A stretch of 64,000 nucleotides of DNA from Bradyrhizobium sp. CCBAU 051011 (GCF_009930815.1 NZ_CP022222.1:1406501-1470500); one strand, 5' to 3'. Shown: positions 26,045 through 34,623, counted from the stretch's first letter. A program made the numbers and translations. Notes: generated by a model not told the origin, from the letters alone.

Positions 26045-27139
26045 ATGCCTGTGCTAATCGACATAGACTCGCACGAACATCACCTCTTCTCGAGAGCGCC
26101 GAACGGAGGCACCGCCGCGATGGCGTCGCCGGGAAGCCGCGTGGAGTGCCTCGATATCGGGCTGATCAACAACATGCCCGACGCCGCCCTGATGTCCACC
26201 GAGCGCCAGATATTCGATCTGGTCGGTGCGGCGGCCGAAAGGCTCGTCGTCAGACTGCACTTCTACACGATGGCGACGACGCCCCGTTCGGAATGGGGGC
26301 ACGACTACGTGCGTCGATACTACCGCAGCACCGACGATCTGCTGAACGGAGGCCTGGACGGCGTGATCGTGACCGGCACCGAGCCGAGAGCCGCCAACCT
26401 GACGGAGGAGCCATACTGGAACTCTTTCGTCCAGCTCGTCGACTGGGCCAGGGAGAATACCCTGTCGTCGGTGTATTCCTGTCTGGCCGTCCATGGTGCC
26501 GTCCTGCACATGGACGGCGTGGAGCGCCACAAGCTGCCTGCCAAATGCATCGGTGTCTTCGCTCAAACGAAGACGACAAGGCATCCCCTGATGCACAACG
26601 TTCCCGCGACCTTCAGAATACCGCATGCCCGCTGGAACGAGGTAACGGAGCGAGAGCTCGTGAACTGCGGATACTCCGTTCTCACCACGTCGCCGCAGTC
26701 TGGCGTCGACTGTTTCGTCAAACAGCAGAAGAAGAGCCTTTTCGTCCATTTCCAGGGCCACCCGGAATACGAGACCCAGACTCTGCTGGGCGAATACAGA
26801 AGGGACATGGGCCGGTTCCTGCGCGGAGAGAACGAAGTCTGTCCGACCATACCGAGGGGCTATTTTGGCATGGAGGCGGAAGAGCTCCTGACCGCGTACC
26901 GGCGAAAAGCCCTGTCCGACAGATGTCCGGAGTTCTTCGCCGATTTCCCGGCCGATCGCCTGGCGAGAGATCTGAGAAACGCTTGGCATCGGCCGGCGAG
27001 GCACATCTACCGCAACTGGCTGCTGTACATGGCATCGCAGCGAGCCGCACGCTCGAGGCCGCCGCCTCTTAGCGGAAGGAATCGAACGAGGCCGGACTCG
27101 CACCGCAGTGGAGACCCTGCATTCGGGCACCATGGGTGA
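26045..27139 (+). CDS. Homoserine O-acyltransferase-like protein (MetA family)
   Basis: A 364-residue glutamine-amidotransferase-fold acyltransferase related to MetA. The catalytic triad is visible: Cys146 in SVYSCLAVHG, and His239 and Glu241 in FQGHPEYE. Other conserved parts are LDIGLINNMPDAALMSTERQ, VTGTEP and RIPHARWNEV. The last 30 residues are Arg/Pro-rich and unlike the family; they may result from read-through into the decayed sequence that follows. Located just after the MetY-like gene, it probably acylates homoserine or a similar hydroxy-amino acid to give the MetY substrate. Whether succinyl or acetyl is used cannot be told. It is divergent enough from housekeeping MetA to suggest a dedicated role. 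Confidence 0.85.
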   Translation: MPVLIDIDSHEHHLFSRAPNGGTAAMASPGSRVECLDIGLINNMPDAALMSTERQIFDLVGAAAERLVVRLHFYTMATTPRSEWGHDYVRRYYRSTDDLLNGGLDGVIVTGTEPRAANLTEEPYWNSFVQLVDWARENTLSSVYSCLAVHGAVLHMDGVERHKLPAKCIGVFAQTKTTRHPLMHNVPATFRIPHARWNEVTERELVNCGYSVLTTSPQSGVDCFVKQQKKSLFVHFQGHPEYETQTLLGEYRRDMGRFLRGENEVCPTIPRGYFGMEAEELLTAYRRKALSDRCPEFFADFPADRLARDLRNAWHRPARHIYRNWLLYMASQRAARSRPPPLSGRNRTRPDSHRSGDPAFGHHG

Positions 27140-27204
27140 CGGGAGCAGGCGCAAGGAGGGGCTCGCGCTGACGACCCGTTGACGAAGAAGCGGAATTGGA
27201 TCGC

Positions 27205-27588
27205 ATGACGGAGTTCGGACCATGATCCGATGCCGCGAGACACGTCAACATCAGCGCGGCGCACTGGGCCTGGCCGACCATCGAAGCCCAGGATTTCCGC
27301 CCGTATTGCGGCGGCTTGTTCTTCTCCTTTCCCGTGCTGTCGCGTTCGGCCAAAGGCGTGCGCGTCGAAGTCGTGCCGCGGGACGCGCAGGAGATCGACG
27401 GCTTGTCCAAAGCCGACGTCGCGCTGCTTGCACGGCACGCGGCCTACGGCTGCCTCAGCCTGGCTTGTCGCGCGGCCGACGGCCGCAGGGAGGACCTGGT
27501 CGGCTTTTACAAAGGACGGCACGGCCGCAAATACTTCAAGGGTCCGCAACGTCCTCGCTTGCCGATCTGTCTGATACCGAGCTGGTGA
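27205..27588 (+). pseudogene. Decayed acyltransferase-like fragment
   Basis: The frame opens MTEFGP, meets TGA at 27223, then continues as ARHVNISAAHWAWPTIEA, QDFRPYCGGLFFSFPVL and HAAYGCLSLACRAADGRRED before stopping at 27588. The second part looks like a genuine but shortened protein, reminiscent of rhizobial N-acetyltransferase-like hypothetical proteins that continue with an RxxLIYCRD block; that continuation is missing. Upstream and downstream neighbours are intact. I regard it as a relic within the right arm of the cluster. A 90-residue open frame from TTG 27316 could still be expressed, but I see no good ribosome-binding site. Confidence 0.5.
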
Positions 27589-27628
27589 TCTACGGACCGC
27601 AGCTCAATCGTCCATATGGAGGAGACGC

Positions 27629-28516
27629 ATGATTCCCGAAAGCAAGCCCGTTAGCCACTCCCGGACATGGACGTTCTTCAAAGGCCAGTGGCACGAGGGC
27701 AATGTGCCGATCATGGGGCCACGCACCCATGGGCTCTGGCTCGGGTCGACCGTGTTCGATGGCGCACGCGCCTTCGAAGGCGTCACGCCCGATCTCGACC
27801 GTCATTGCGCGCGCGTCAATGAATCCGCGATCAAATTCGGGCTCAAGCCGACCGTCGATCTCGACACCTGGTTGGGCTTGGCGCACGAAGGCATCGCTCG
27901 CTTCCCGGCCAATGCCGAGCTCTACATCCGCCCGATGTATTGGCCGCAGAGCGGCATCGGCGGCGGCGTGCTCTACGATCCGGAAACGACGGACTGGTGC
28001 CTTTGCATCTACGAAGCGCCGCTCCCGAAGCCTGTCGGCACCGCGATCACGCTGTCGCCGTTCCGCAGACCGACCGCCGAATGCGCGCCGGTTGATGTCA
28101 AGGCCGCCTGTCTCTACCCGAACTGTTCGCGTGCGCTGATCGAGGCCGCCTCGCGCGGCTTCCAGAACTGCCTGATGCTGGACATGCTCGGCAACGTCGC
28201 GGAGTTCGGCAATGCCAACGTGTTCATGGCGAAAGATGGCGTAGTCTACACGCCCGCGCCGAACGGTACCTTCCTGAACGGCATTACCCGGCAGCGGGTG
28301 ATCGAACTTTTGCGCGGCGAAGGCGTCACCGTGATTGAGGCCACGCTGCAATATGCCGATTTCCTCACGGCAGACGAGATCTTTTCGACCGGCAATTTCG
28401 CCAAGGTCGTACCGGTGATCCGGATCGACGACCGCCAGCTCACGCCCGGCCCCTTCTATGCGCGCGCGCGGAAACTGTATTGGGATTTCGCGCACGCCGT
28501 AAAGCTTGCGGCGTGA
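27629..28516 (+). CDS. Branched-chain-type aminotransferase (fold type IV PLP enzyme)
   Basis: A 295-residue IlvE-like aminotransferase. The PLP lysine is Lys158 in PVDVKAACLYPN. Other family blocks are GLWLGSTVFDGARAFEG, ELYIRPMYWP, GFQNCLMLDMLGNVAEFGNA and NGTFLNGITRQRVIELL, where the Gly/Ile/Thr loop binds PLP phosphate. It would interconvert branched-chain or related amino acids and their 2-oxo acids with 2-oxoglutarate. It is 63 bp upstream of an acetolactate-synthase-like gene in the same direction. In the cluster it could supply or finish an unusual amino acid. It may be a paralogue of the housekeeping ilvE, so I give no gene symbol. Confidence 0.9.
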   Translation: MIPESKPVSHSRTWTFFKGQWHEGNVPIMGPRTHGLWLGSTVFDGARAFEGVTPDLDRHCARVNESAIKFGLKPTVDLDTWLGLAHEGIARFPANAELYIRPMYWPQSGIGGGVLYDPETTDWCLCIYEAPLPKPVGTAITLSPFRRPTAECAPVDVKAACLYPNCSRALIEAASRGFQNCLMLDMLGNVAEFGNANVFMAKDGVVYTPAPNGTFLNGITRQRVIELLRGEGVTVIEATLQYADFLTADEIFSTGNFAKVVPVIRIDDRQLTPGPFYARARKLYWDFAHAVKLAA

Positions 28517-28579
28517 GACGGATCGATGCGTGATCTTGTCGATCAGGCTGGGGTGGTCTTCTAACTGAGGCGGTGTGGC

Positions 28580-30250
28580 ATGGCTTTCCGGGTTGCCGAT
28601 CTGATCGTGGATATTCTGATCGCGCATGGCGTCGACCGGGCATTTAGCGTACCCGGCGAAAGCTTTCTTGCGCTCCTTGACGCCCTGTACGAACGCGACG
28701 AGATCGATCTGGTGACTTGCCGCCACGAGGGAAGCGCCAGTCTTGCCGCGATCGCCGACGCCAAGCTCACCGGCCGGGCGGGCGTGGTGATGGCAAGCCG
28801 CGGACCGGGCGCATCCAACGCGGCGATCGGTCTCCACGTCGCTTCGCAGGAAGCGATACCCCTCGTATTGTTGGTCGGCCAGGTCGACAGGCCGAATTTG
28901 AATCGTGACGCAGTGCAGGAGATCGACACGGGGCGCGCGTTCAGTGGCCTTATCAAATGGTCCACTCGAATCGATTCAGCCGCCCAGGTGCCCGAGATGA
29001 TGGCACGCGCATTTTCCGCGGCGCTTGGCGGCACGCCCGGGCCAGTTGTGATCGAGCTTCCTGCTGATGTTCTCGAGATGGAGGCCGGTCAGCTCTCCGC
29101 CAGGGTTCACGGCGTTGCGCGAGCCGAGCCCAGCCGCGCCGCCGTGGAACAGGCGGCCACCTTGCTTGGCGACGCGGAGAGACCGATTCTGCTGGTCGGA
29201 GGAGAGTGTCGCACTGCAGAATTTCGCGAGGATCTGGTCGCACTGAGCGAGCACTGGAACGTGCCTGTCGCCGTCACCACCAAGATGCAAGATCAGTATC
29301 CGAACGATCACCGGCTCTGGATCGGGCATCTTGGCTTCTTCATGTCGCCGGCTCATGTCAGGCTCTTTGAGCGAGCGGACCTGATCGTTGCGATCGGAAC
29401 TCGGCTCGGCGATTTATCTTCCCTGGGATTTCGGTTTCCGCGACAAATTCCGACGTCTCAGCCTCTGGTTCACGTCTACCCCGACCCGAATGCGATCGGG
29501 ACTCACTTCCATACGGATCTCCCGATCGTGGCGTCGGCGCATCCCTTCGTAAGATCCTCGCTCGAGCTACCGGCCATCGAACGCGAGCGCGGTGAGTGGA
29601 TCGAAGCCGTAGCCAAAACCCGGGAAGCGGTACATGCGTGGCCTGAGCAGCGTACCCCCAGCGCCGATGTCCTTGGCCATGCGGTTGCGGCCATCGCCAA
29701 ACTTTTCAGAGCAGATGGTATCGTGACGACCGACTCCGGCAACTTTGCCGCGTGGGTACACCGGATTTTCCGCTTCAAGCCGTCAGCCCGACTGCTCGGC
29801 TCCGCCTGCGGCGCGATGGGCAGCGGTATTCCTTCTGCATTGAGCGCGGGCCTTCGTTATCCGGATCGTCAGGTGATCGCGTTCTGCGGCGACGGCGGCT
29901 TCCTGATGACCGGGAATGAATTAGCAACTGCCGTTGCCCGCCGGCTCAATATAAAGATCGTGATCTCCAATAACCGGTCATACGGCACCATCCGTACCCA
30001 TCAGGAAAGAGCATTTCCCAAACGTCCTTGGGGCACGGACCTGTCCAATCCCGACTTTGCGGCCCTTGCCCGCGCGTTCGGCGCGCAGGGCTATACCATC
30101 ACGAACGCAGCGGAAGTGGCCGATGTCGTAGCGGAAGCAATGTCGGTGACCGGACCCGTTGTGATCGAAGTTCGATCCGATGTATGTCAAACAATTGACC
30201 GGTCCCTCGCTGCAGTGTCGGCTGACGTACACAGTGTTCCAGTAGCCTGA
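28580..30250 (+). CDS. Thiamine-diphosphate enzyme, acetolactate-synthase-like
   Basis: A 556-residue ThDP-dependent enzyme of the acetohydroxyacid synthase/benzoylformate decarboxylase superfamily. The N-terminal Pyr domain has FSVPGESFLALLDAL and the activating Glu50 in CRHEGSASLAAIADA. The C-terminal PP domain has LLGSACGAMGSGIPSALSAG and the Mg/ThDP motif GDGGFLMTGNELATAV near residue 437, ending in SNNRSYGTIR. The middle domain lacks an obvious FAD-binding fingerprint, so a decarboxylase/carboligase distinct from true acetolactate synthase is possible. It is preceded by a branched-chain aminotransferase and followed by a cupin gene. The chemistry would be decarboxylation of a 2-oxo acid with possible carbon-carbon bond formation; the exact substrates are unknown. 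Confidence 0.88.
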   Translation: MAFRVADLIVDILIAHGVDRAFSVPGESFLALLDALYERDEIDLVTCRHEGSASLAAIADAKLTGRAGVVMASRGPGASNAAIGLHVASQEAIPLVLLVGQVDRPNLNRDAVQEIDTGRAFSGLIKWSTRIDSAAQVPEMMARAFSAALGGTPGPVVIELPADVLEMEAGQLSARVHGVARAEPSRAAVEQAATLLGDAERPILLVGGECRTAEFREDLVALSEHWNVPVAVTTKMQDQYPNDHRLWIGHLGFFMSPAHVRLFERADLIVAIGTRLGDLSSLGFRFPRQIPTSQPLVHVYPDPNAIGTHFHTDLPIVASAHPFVRSSLELPAIERERGEWIEAVAKTREAVHAWPEQRTPSADVLGHAVAAIAKLFRADGIVTTDSGNFAAWVHRIFRFKPSARLLGSACGAMGSGIPSALSAGLRYPDRQVIAFCGDGGFLMTGNELATAVARRLNIKIVISNNRSYGTIRTHQERAFPKRPWGTDLSNPDFAALARAFGAQGYTITNAAEVADVVAEAMSVTGPVVIEVRSDVCQTIDRSLAAVSADVHSVPVA

Positions 30251-30504
30251 AATTCAAGGCGAAGCTACGAAAGCAACGACGCTGCCTGGCTCACGCTCCA
30301 GCTTCATCTCATGTTTCGGCTCACCCCGAGGTGCCTCGTTAGAGGTAACTCGCGTCGAGCGACCCGTTGAACGGAGCACCCCAGTTAATCTTCGGCAAAT
30401 TTGGCCTCTTCATTAATTTTGAGATAATCTGATCTTCGTTGTTCTAGCCGCCACCGGAATTCTTTTGAAGCCGTGCATCCTTTTTCAATCCTTGGAGGTC
30501 ATCG

Positions 30505-31047
30505 ATGCCGCTTGCGCTAGTTGAAACCGGCCATTGCAATGTGGATCTCAAACCGTCGCCGATCAAGCCACACTGGATCCTCGAGGGCAATCCGGAAGCC
30601 CGCGAGCACGTGCTGTCGACGAGCGCATGCGGCACTACCAAGACCATTATCTGGTCCTGCACCGAGGGCAAGTTCAACTGGTACTACGACGTCGACGAGA
30701 CCATCATGATCCTCGAAGGATCGATCGTGCTCGAGAGCAATGGCATGCCGCCGCGGCGTTATGGCGTCGGTGACGTGATATTGTTCCGCGAAGGTGCGTG
30801 CGTCAAATGGCATGTCGAGGGTCATGTGAGGAAGATCGCCTTCTTCCGCCAGACCATTCCGTTCGGACTAGGCTACGCCGTTCGTGCCATCAACAAGCTC
30901 AAGCAGATCTTGTTCGCGCCCGGCGGGCGTCCCTCCGCGCGACAACCAGGTTCTGTCCAATCAAGTAATTCAACGGCCACGGCTGCTACTTACGATGTCG
31001 CTCCGGCCCGCTTTTCGTGGCGCCGCAAAACACACAATGTGAACTGA
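30505..31047 (+). CDS. Cupin-domain protein
   Basis: A 180-residue single-cupin protein. The barrel includes KTIIWSCTEGKFNWYYDVDE, IMILEGSIVLESNG and YGVGDVILFREGACVKWHV, which is the DUF861/EutQ-like pattern (W.c..G.f.w.y..dE...vleG). The Asp and Glu positions replace the usual two-histidine metal motif, so it may be a non-redox enzyme or a small-molecule-binding protein. The C-terminal 45 residues are polar and low in complexity. It lies 254 bp after the ThDP enzyme, so it may have its own promoter. Its link to the carrier-protein cluster is by position only. Confidence 0.8.
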   Translation: MPLALVETGHCNVDLKPSPIKPHWILEGNPEAREHVLSTSACGTTKTIIWSCTEGKFNWYYDVDETIMILEGSIVLESNGMPPRRYGVGDVILFREGACVKWHVEGHVRKIAFFRQTIPFGLGYAVRAINKLKQILFAPGGRPSARQPGSVQSSNSTATAATYDVAPARFSWRRKTHNVN

Positions 31048-31089
31048 TGTTTCCTGTGCCTTGCTGTTCGATTTGGGAGCCACGCCTGA

Positions 31090-31680
31090 ATGTCAGCTTC
31101 CTCCACCAAGATCGCGCTCCTTATCGATGGCGCCAATCTTTATGCGACCAGCAAGATGCTTGGCTTCGATGTGGATTACAAGCGACTGCTCACTGAATTC
31201 CAAAGTCGCGGCACGCTGGTTCGCGCATTTTACTATACTGCGGTCATCGAGGATCAGGAGTATTCGTCGATCCGGCCCCTGATCGATTGGCTCGACTACA
31301 ACGGCTATACCGTGGCCACCAGACCGATGAGAGAGTTCACCGACGCCAGCGGCCATCGCAAGGCGAAGGGCAGCATGGACATCAAACTCGCTGTTGATGC
31401 CATGGAGCTTGCCGAGCATATCGATCAGATGTTTCTGTTCTCAGGTGACGGCGACTTCCGCCCATTGGTGGAGGCGATCCAACGCCGAGGGGTTCGCGTC
31501 ACCGTCGTCTCGACCATTGCCACCCATCCTCCGATGATTGCCGATGAACTTCGGCGGCAGGCCGACGCTTTCATCGACCTCGTGGATTTGAAGCCCAAGC
31601 TTGGCCGCGACCCGTCCGAGCGGCCGGCCGCGCGCGAGGCGCGCCATCACACATTATCCTTGCACCGTCACGACAGCTGA
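31090..31680 (+). CDS. NYN-domain protein (LabA/DUF88, PIN-like nuclease fold)
   Basis: A 196-residue protein with ALLIDGANLYATSKMLGFDV at the N-terminus (first Asp of the NYN/PIN active site), then KAKGSMDIKLAVDAMELA and FLFSGDGDFRPLVEAIQRRG (further acidic residues), and RRQADAFIDLVDL. These four acidic positions are those expected for a metal-dependent ribonuclease. The family is widespread in rhizobia as a stand-alone gene of about this length. The C-terminal 30 residues are basic and variable. It likely acts on RNA in the cytoplasm, but no substrate is established. Confidence 0.9.
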   Translation: MSASSTKIALLIDGANLYATSKMLGFDVDYKRLLTEFQSRGTLVRAFYYTAVIEDQEYSSIRPLIDWLDYNGYTVATRPMREFTDASGHRKAKGSMDIKLAVDAMELAEHIDQMFLFSGDGDFRPLVEAIQRRGVRVTVVSTIATHPPMIADELRRQADAFIDLVDLKPKLGRDPSERPAAREARHHTLSLHRHDS

Positions 31681-31757
31681 CGACGACCTTCAATGATCAA
31701 GCAACGCTCCACGCGCGATGCGTGGTCTTGCTCTTTCCTTATTGCAGCCGCGCAGAC

Positions 31758-31888
31758 TAGAGCGTGATGACTTTTCTTCGAATCGTCATCCCGCTCTATC
31801 TCTTTGATTTGAGCATGATCTCCGCGCAAACGCGTTCCGCGTTTGTCGCGAGGGAAAACCGGTACCCACTTTTCCGGATCATGCTCTA
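31758..31888. repeat. Rhizobial palindromic interspersed repeat
   Basis: The segment starts TAGAGCGTGATGA, includes CGTCATCCCGCTCTA as an inverted partner of that start, and then has a second palindrome, GAGCATGATC at 31811-31820 against GATCATGCTC at 31878-31887. Between these lies AACGCGTTCCGCGTTT and an ACCGGTACCCACTTTTCC-type core. I recognise this as the RIME-like element found in many copies in Bradyrhizobium genomes. It folds into two hairpins and lies between the NYN gene and a reverse binding-protein gene, so it could end both transcripts. It has no coding content. Confidence 0.85.
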
Positions 31889-32190
31889 GTCCTGGAGTGA
31901 AAAGACCGCAGGCATTTTCGCGCTGCGGCTCACCGGGCTCAAATGCATCCGTATGAAAAACGCTCGATCCGCCACCCCCGGCTCTTCGAACACACTGACC
32001 CGAATATCTTCGAGTGTGGAGTCGCAAATGCTGTTCCCAGGCGAGGAACACATCGGATGTTGCGCAAGGGAGACAGGGTTGATACGACCGCCTGCTCTGC
32101 AGCTGCGTCGCTGATACTCGCGATCCTACGCTGCTTTGAAGCTTCGGCTTGGCGGGCCAATGGCGCTTACCGTCACGGCAAATCCCGCTC
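31889..32190. other. Unassigned stretch after the palindromic repeat
   Basis: About 300 bp between the repeat and the end of the reverse solute-binding-protein gene. The open frames here are short or overlap the repeat and have no recognisable domain or ribosome-binding site. I see no further repeat or terminator. Confidence 0.45.
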
Positions 32191-33981
32191 TCACGTTTCC
32201 CGATACCAGCTCCCAAGCTGCCAGAGATCGGCGTCCCAGCCCGAGATATGCGCGGTCAGCTTGCCGCCGAGCGCCGCGACCCGGGTGCGGGAGACGATGG
32301 GCTGGATGTAATTGTCCGTTACGACGAGATCGTTGAGCTTGACGAACAGTGCTGCGCGCTTCACCGCGTCGAGCTCCTGTTCGACCTGCTTGTAGGTCTC
32401 GTCATACTCCTTGCTTTGCCAGCGCGAGACATTTCGCCCCTGCCACTTGTTTTCCTTGTTCGCCACCTGCCACGACACGTACTGGTTCATGAAGAACTGC
32501 GGATCGGCCTGCGGCATGGTGGTGTTGTACATCTGCGCATCGCAATAGAAATGCGTGTAGGTGTCGGGATTGGCGGTATCGGAGGAGAAGAATACCGATC
32601 CCACCACCGACTTCAGCTCGACGTCGATGCCTGCCTTCTGGCACGCCTGCTTGACGATGGCCTGGGTCTTCTGCCTCGGCGCATTGATCGAGGTCTGGAA
32701 TACGAATTTCAGCGGCTTGCCGTCCTTGGCCCTGATGCCGTCGCTGCCCTTTTTCCAGCCGGCGGCCTCGAGGATCTGGTTGGCCTTCTCGATGTTGAAT
32801 TCGAACTTCGTGTTTTTCGACCGGAAGCGTTCCGGGTTGTTGAGGAAGTTCGCGGTGGCCCGCGCCGTGCGGCCATAGATGAATTTCTCGATCGAGGCGC
32901 GATCGATCAGGAGATTGATGGCCTGGCGCACGGCCGGATCGCTGAACAGCGGATGTTTGGTCTTGATGCTGGCGCGCTCGCCATCGACCTCGACCGCGGG
33001 ATCGGTCGAGTTGAGTTGCATGAATTCGACGTTGCCTGACGTCGTGATGCTCAACTTGCCCTTTCCGACGGCTTCCAGCTTCGTCAGGATCTCCTCTTCG
33101 ACCTGCATGTTCCATGCATAATCATATTCGCCGGTTTGCAGCACCGCGCGCGCCGCCGACACCGCGTCGCCGCCGCCCTTGACCTCCACCTCGTCGAAAT
33201 GCGGCCGGTTGGCGACATGGTAGTTGGGGTTGATTTTGGCGCGGAGCATGTCGCCCGGTTTGAAATCCACGAACTGATAGGGACCGGTGCCGACCGGTTT
33301 CAGATTGTGCGGCGCCTCGCGCGATTTGGCGCCGACGTAATCCTTGAACAGGTGTTTTGGGATGATCATGCCGTAGTTGCCGACAAAGGCATCGGCCCAG
33401 AACGGCGTCGGCTTGGCAAAGGTGAGGCGGACAGTGAAGTCGTCGATCTTCTCGACCGTGATGTCCTTGTAGCTGCCGATCGAAACCGCCGCGGTCTCCG
33501 GTGTTTTGGCATATTCCCAGTTGAAGACGACGTCGTCGGCCGTGAACGGCATGCCGTCATGCCATTTGACGCCACGTTTCAGCTTCCAGATCACCGAGCG
33601 GCCGTCCTCGGCCAATCCGTCATTCTCCTTGCTCGGAATTTCGGCCGCGAGGATCGGAACCAGGTTGCCGTCGCCATCCCATCCCGCCAACGGCTCGTAA
33701 AAGATCCGGGAGCCTTCCTGATCCTTGGTGCCGACGGCAAAATGCGGATTGAGCAGGGTCACGGCCTGCCAATACATCAGTTTCAGCACGCCGCCGCCGC
33801 CGGCCTTGGTCGGCTTGTAGGGAAGCGCGGTCTGGGCCATCGCGACCCCGCACTGGCTCAGCATCATCCCGGCCATCGGCGCCGAAAGGCCAATGGCGAT
33901 CATTTGCTGGACAAAGGCCCGCCGCGACAACTGGCCGGTCTTGACGTCTGCGATCAGGTCTCGAATTTCCTGTTCTTTCAT
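32191..33981 (-). CDS. ABC transporter substrate-binding protein, family 5 (peptide/nickel type)
   Basis: A 596-residue exported binding protein. A Tat signal is present: SRRAFVQQM followed by a hydrophobic stretch ending AMAQTA. SBP_bac_5 blocks are IFYEPLAGWDGDGNLVPILA, LKRGVKWHDGMPFTADDVVF, VGTGPYQFVDFKPGD and DPAVRQAINLLIDRASIEKFIYG. Such proteins bind oligopeptides, opines or sugars for a Dpp/Opp-type permease. No permease or ATPase gene is adjacent, so it is an orphan component here or serves a system encoded elsewhere. The ligand cannot be read from the sequence. Confidence 0.92.
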   Translation of the reverse strand: MKEQEIRDLIADVKTGQLSRRAFVQQMIAIGLSAPMAGMMLSQCGVAMAQTALPYKPTKAGGGGVLKLMYWQAVTLLNPHFAVGTKDQEGSRIFYEPLAGWDGDGNLVPILAAEIPSKENDGLAEDGRSVIWKLKRGVKWHDGMPFTADDVVFNWEYAKTPETAAVSIGSYKDITVEKIDDFTVRLTFAKPTPFWADAFVGNYGMIIPKHLFKDYVGAKSREAPHNLKPVGTGPYQFVDFKPGDMLRAKINPNYHVANRPHFDEVEVKGGGDAVSAARAVLQTGEYDYAWNMQVEEEILTKLEAVGKGKLSITTSGNVEFMQLNSTDPAVEVDGERASIKTKHPLFSDPAVRQAINLLIDRASIEKFIYGRTARATANFLNNPERFRSKNTKFEFNIEKANQILEAAGWKKGSDGIRAKDGKPLKFVFQTSINAPRQKTQAIVKQACQKAGIDVELKSVVGSVFFSSDTANPDTYTHFYCDAQMYNTTMPQADPQFFMNQYVSWQVANKENKWQGRNVSRWQSKEYDETYKQVEQELDAVKRAALFVKLNDLVVTDNYIQPIVSRTRVAALGGKLTAHISGWDADLWQLGSWYRET

Positions 33982-34187
33982 GAGACCAACTCCTCAACTG
34001 GTGCTGAATGCCTCGTCACGCGCGATACTGGAAATGGATCAGGTCAGCGCGAAGCTGTCAAAGCAGGATCTGCGCCATCACGCCAAGCCGATCCGAGGCA
34101 AGATGACGCGGCGTCAGTCGGCAATGGGAATGACGGCGGCCGTGCCACTTAATTGACACATCGCGCCTCAATGGCATCGCCTGCGAA

Positions 34188-34550
34188 TTAAGCGTGACGC
34201 TGTTCGTCGCCGACCACGCGAAGGTCGATCCTGCCGATCAGGTCCGAACGAAGCGCCTCAGCGTCGCTCATGGCGGCCATGGTCTGTCGCAAAGTGCTGG
34301 CGTTCGAGCCGAGCGACACGATGCCGCCCAGCACCGCCGCAATCGAGCCGATGGCGGCGACCTGATTGGATCCGAGCAGACCGAGCACGGTGACCAGCAT
34401 CAATCCGGCCCCGGCGGCGATCACCGATTTCGAGACCAGCGTGATCTTGCGGCACCGTTCGGCGGTCTCGGCCAGTTCCTCGAGCCGCGCTTCGATCCGC
34501 GTAATCTCCTCGATCGGGTCGTCCTCGTCCATCGGTCCAAAAAGCCCCAT
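34188..34550 (-). CDS. Small membrane protein with N-terminal coiled coil
   Basis: A 120-residue protein. Residues about 10-35 (IEEITRIEARLEELAETAER) form an acidic coiled coil. Two hydrophobic segments follow, SVIAAGAGLMLVTVLGLLG and VAAIGSIAAVLGGIVSLG. The cytoplasmic tail ends in LIGRIDLRVVGDE. I recall conserved rhizobial homologues without an assigned function. It stands 73 bp downstream of a DUF2236 gene in the same direction and may be co-transcribed with it. Confidence 0.75.
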   Translation of the reverse strand: MGLFGPMDEDDPIEEITRIEARLEELAETAERCRKITLVSKSVIAAGAGLMLVTVLGLLGSNQVAAIGSIAAVLGGIVSLGSNASTLRQTMAAMSDAEALRSDLIGRIDLRVVGDEQRHA

Positions 34551-34623
34551 TCCGCAAGGTTCGTTTCAGGATTCGCCGGCAGCCAGGCCTTTTACTGCAA
34601 TGACACGCCGATGCCCATCGATC

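Noticed and set aside
27066..27140. T-loop-like GAATCGAAC sequence suggesting a reverse-strand tRNA
   Set aside because: The stem bases around the TTCGATT loop do not pair and no anticodon or acceptor stem can be folded.
26054..27223. Reverse open frame of 389 codons opposite the MetA-like gene
   Set aside because: The forward strand has the Cys-His-Glu triad; the reverse product has no recognisable fold.
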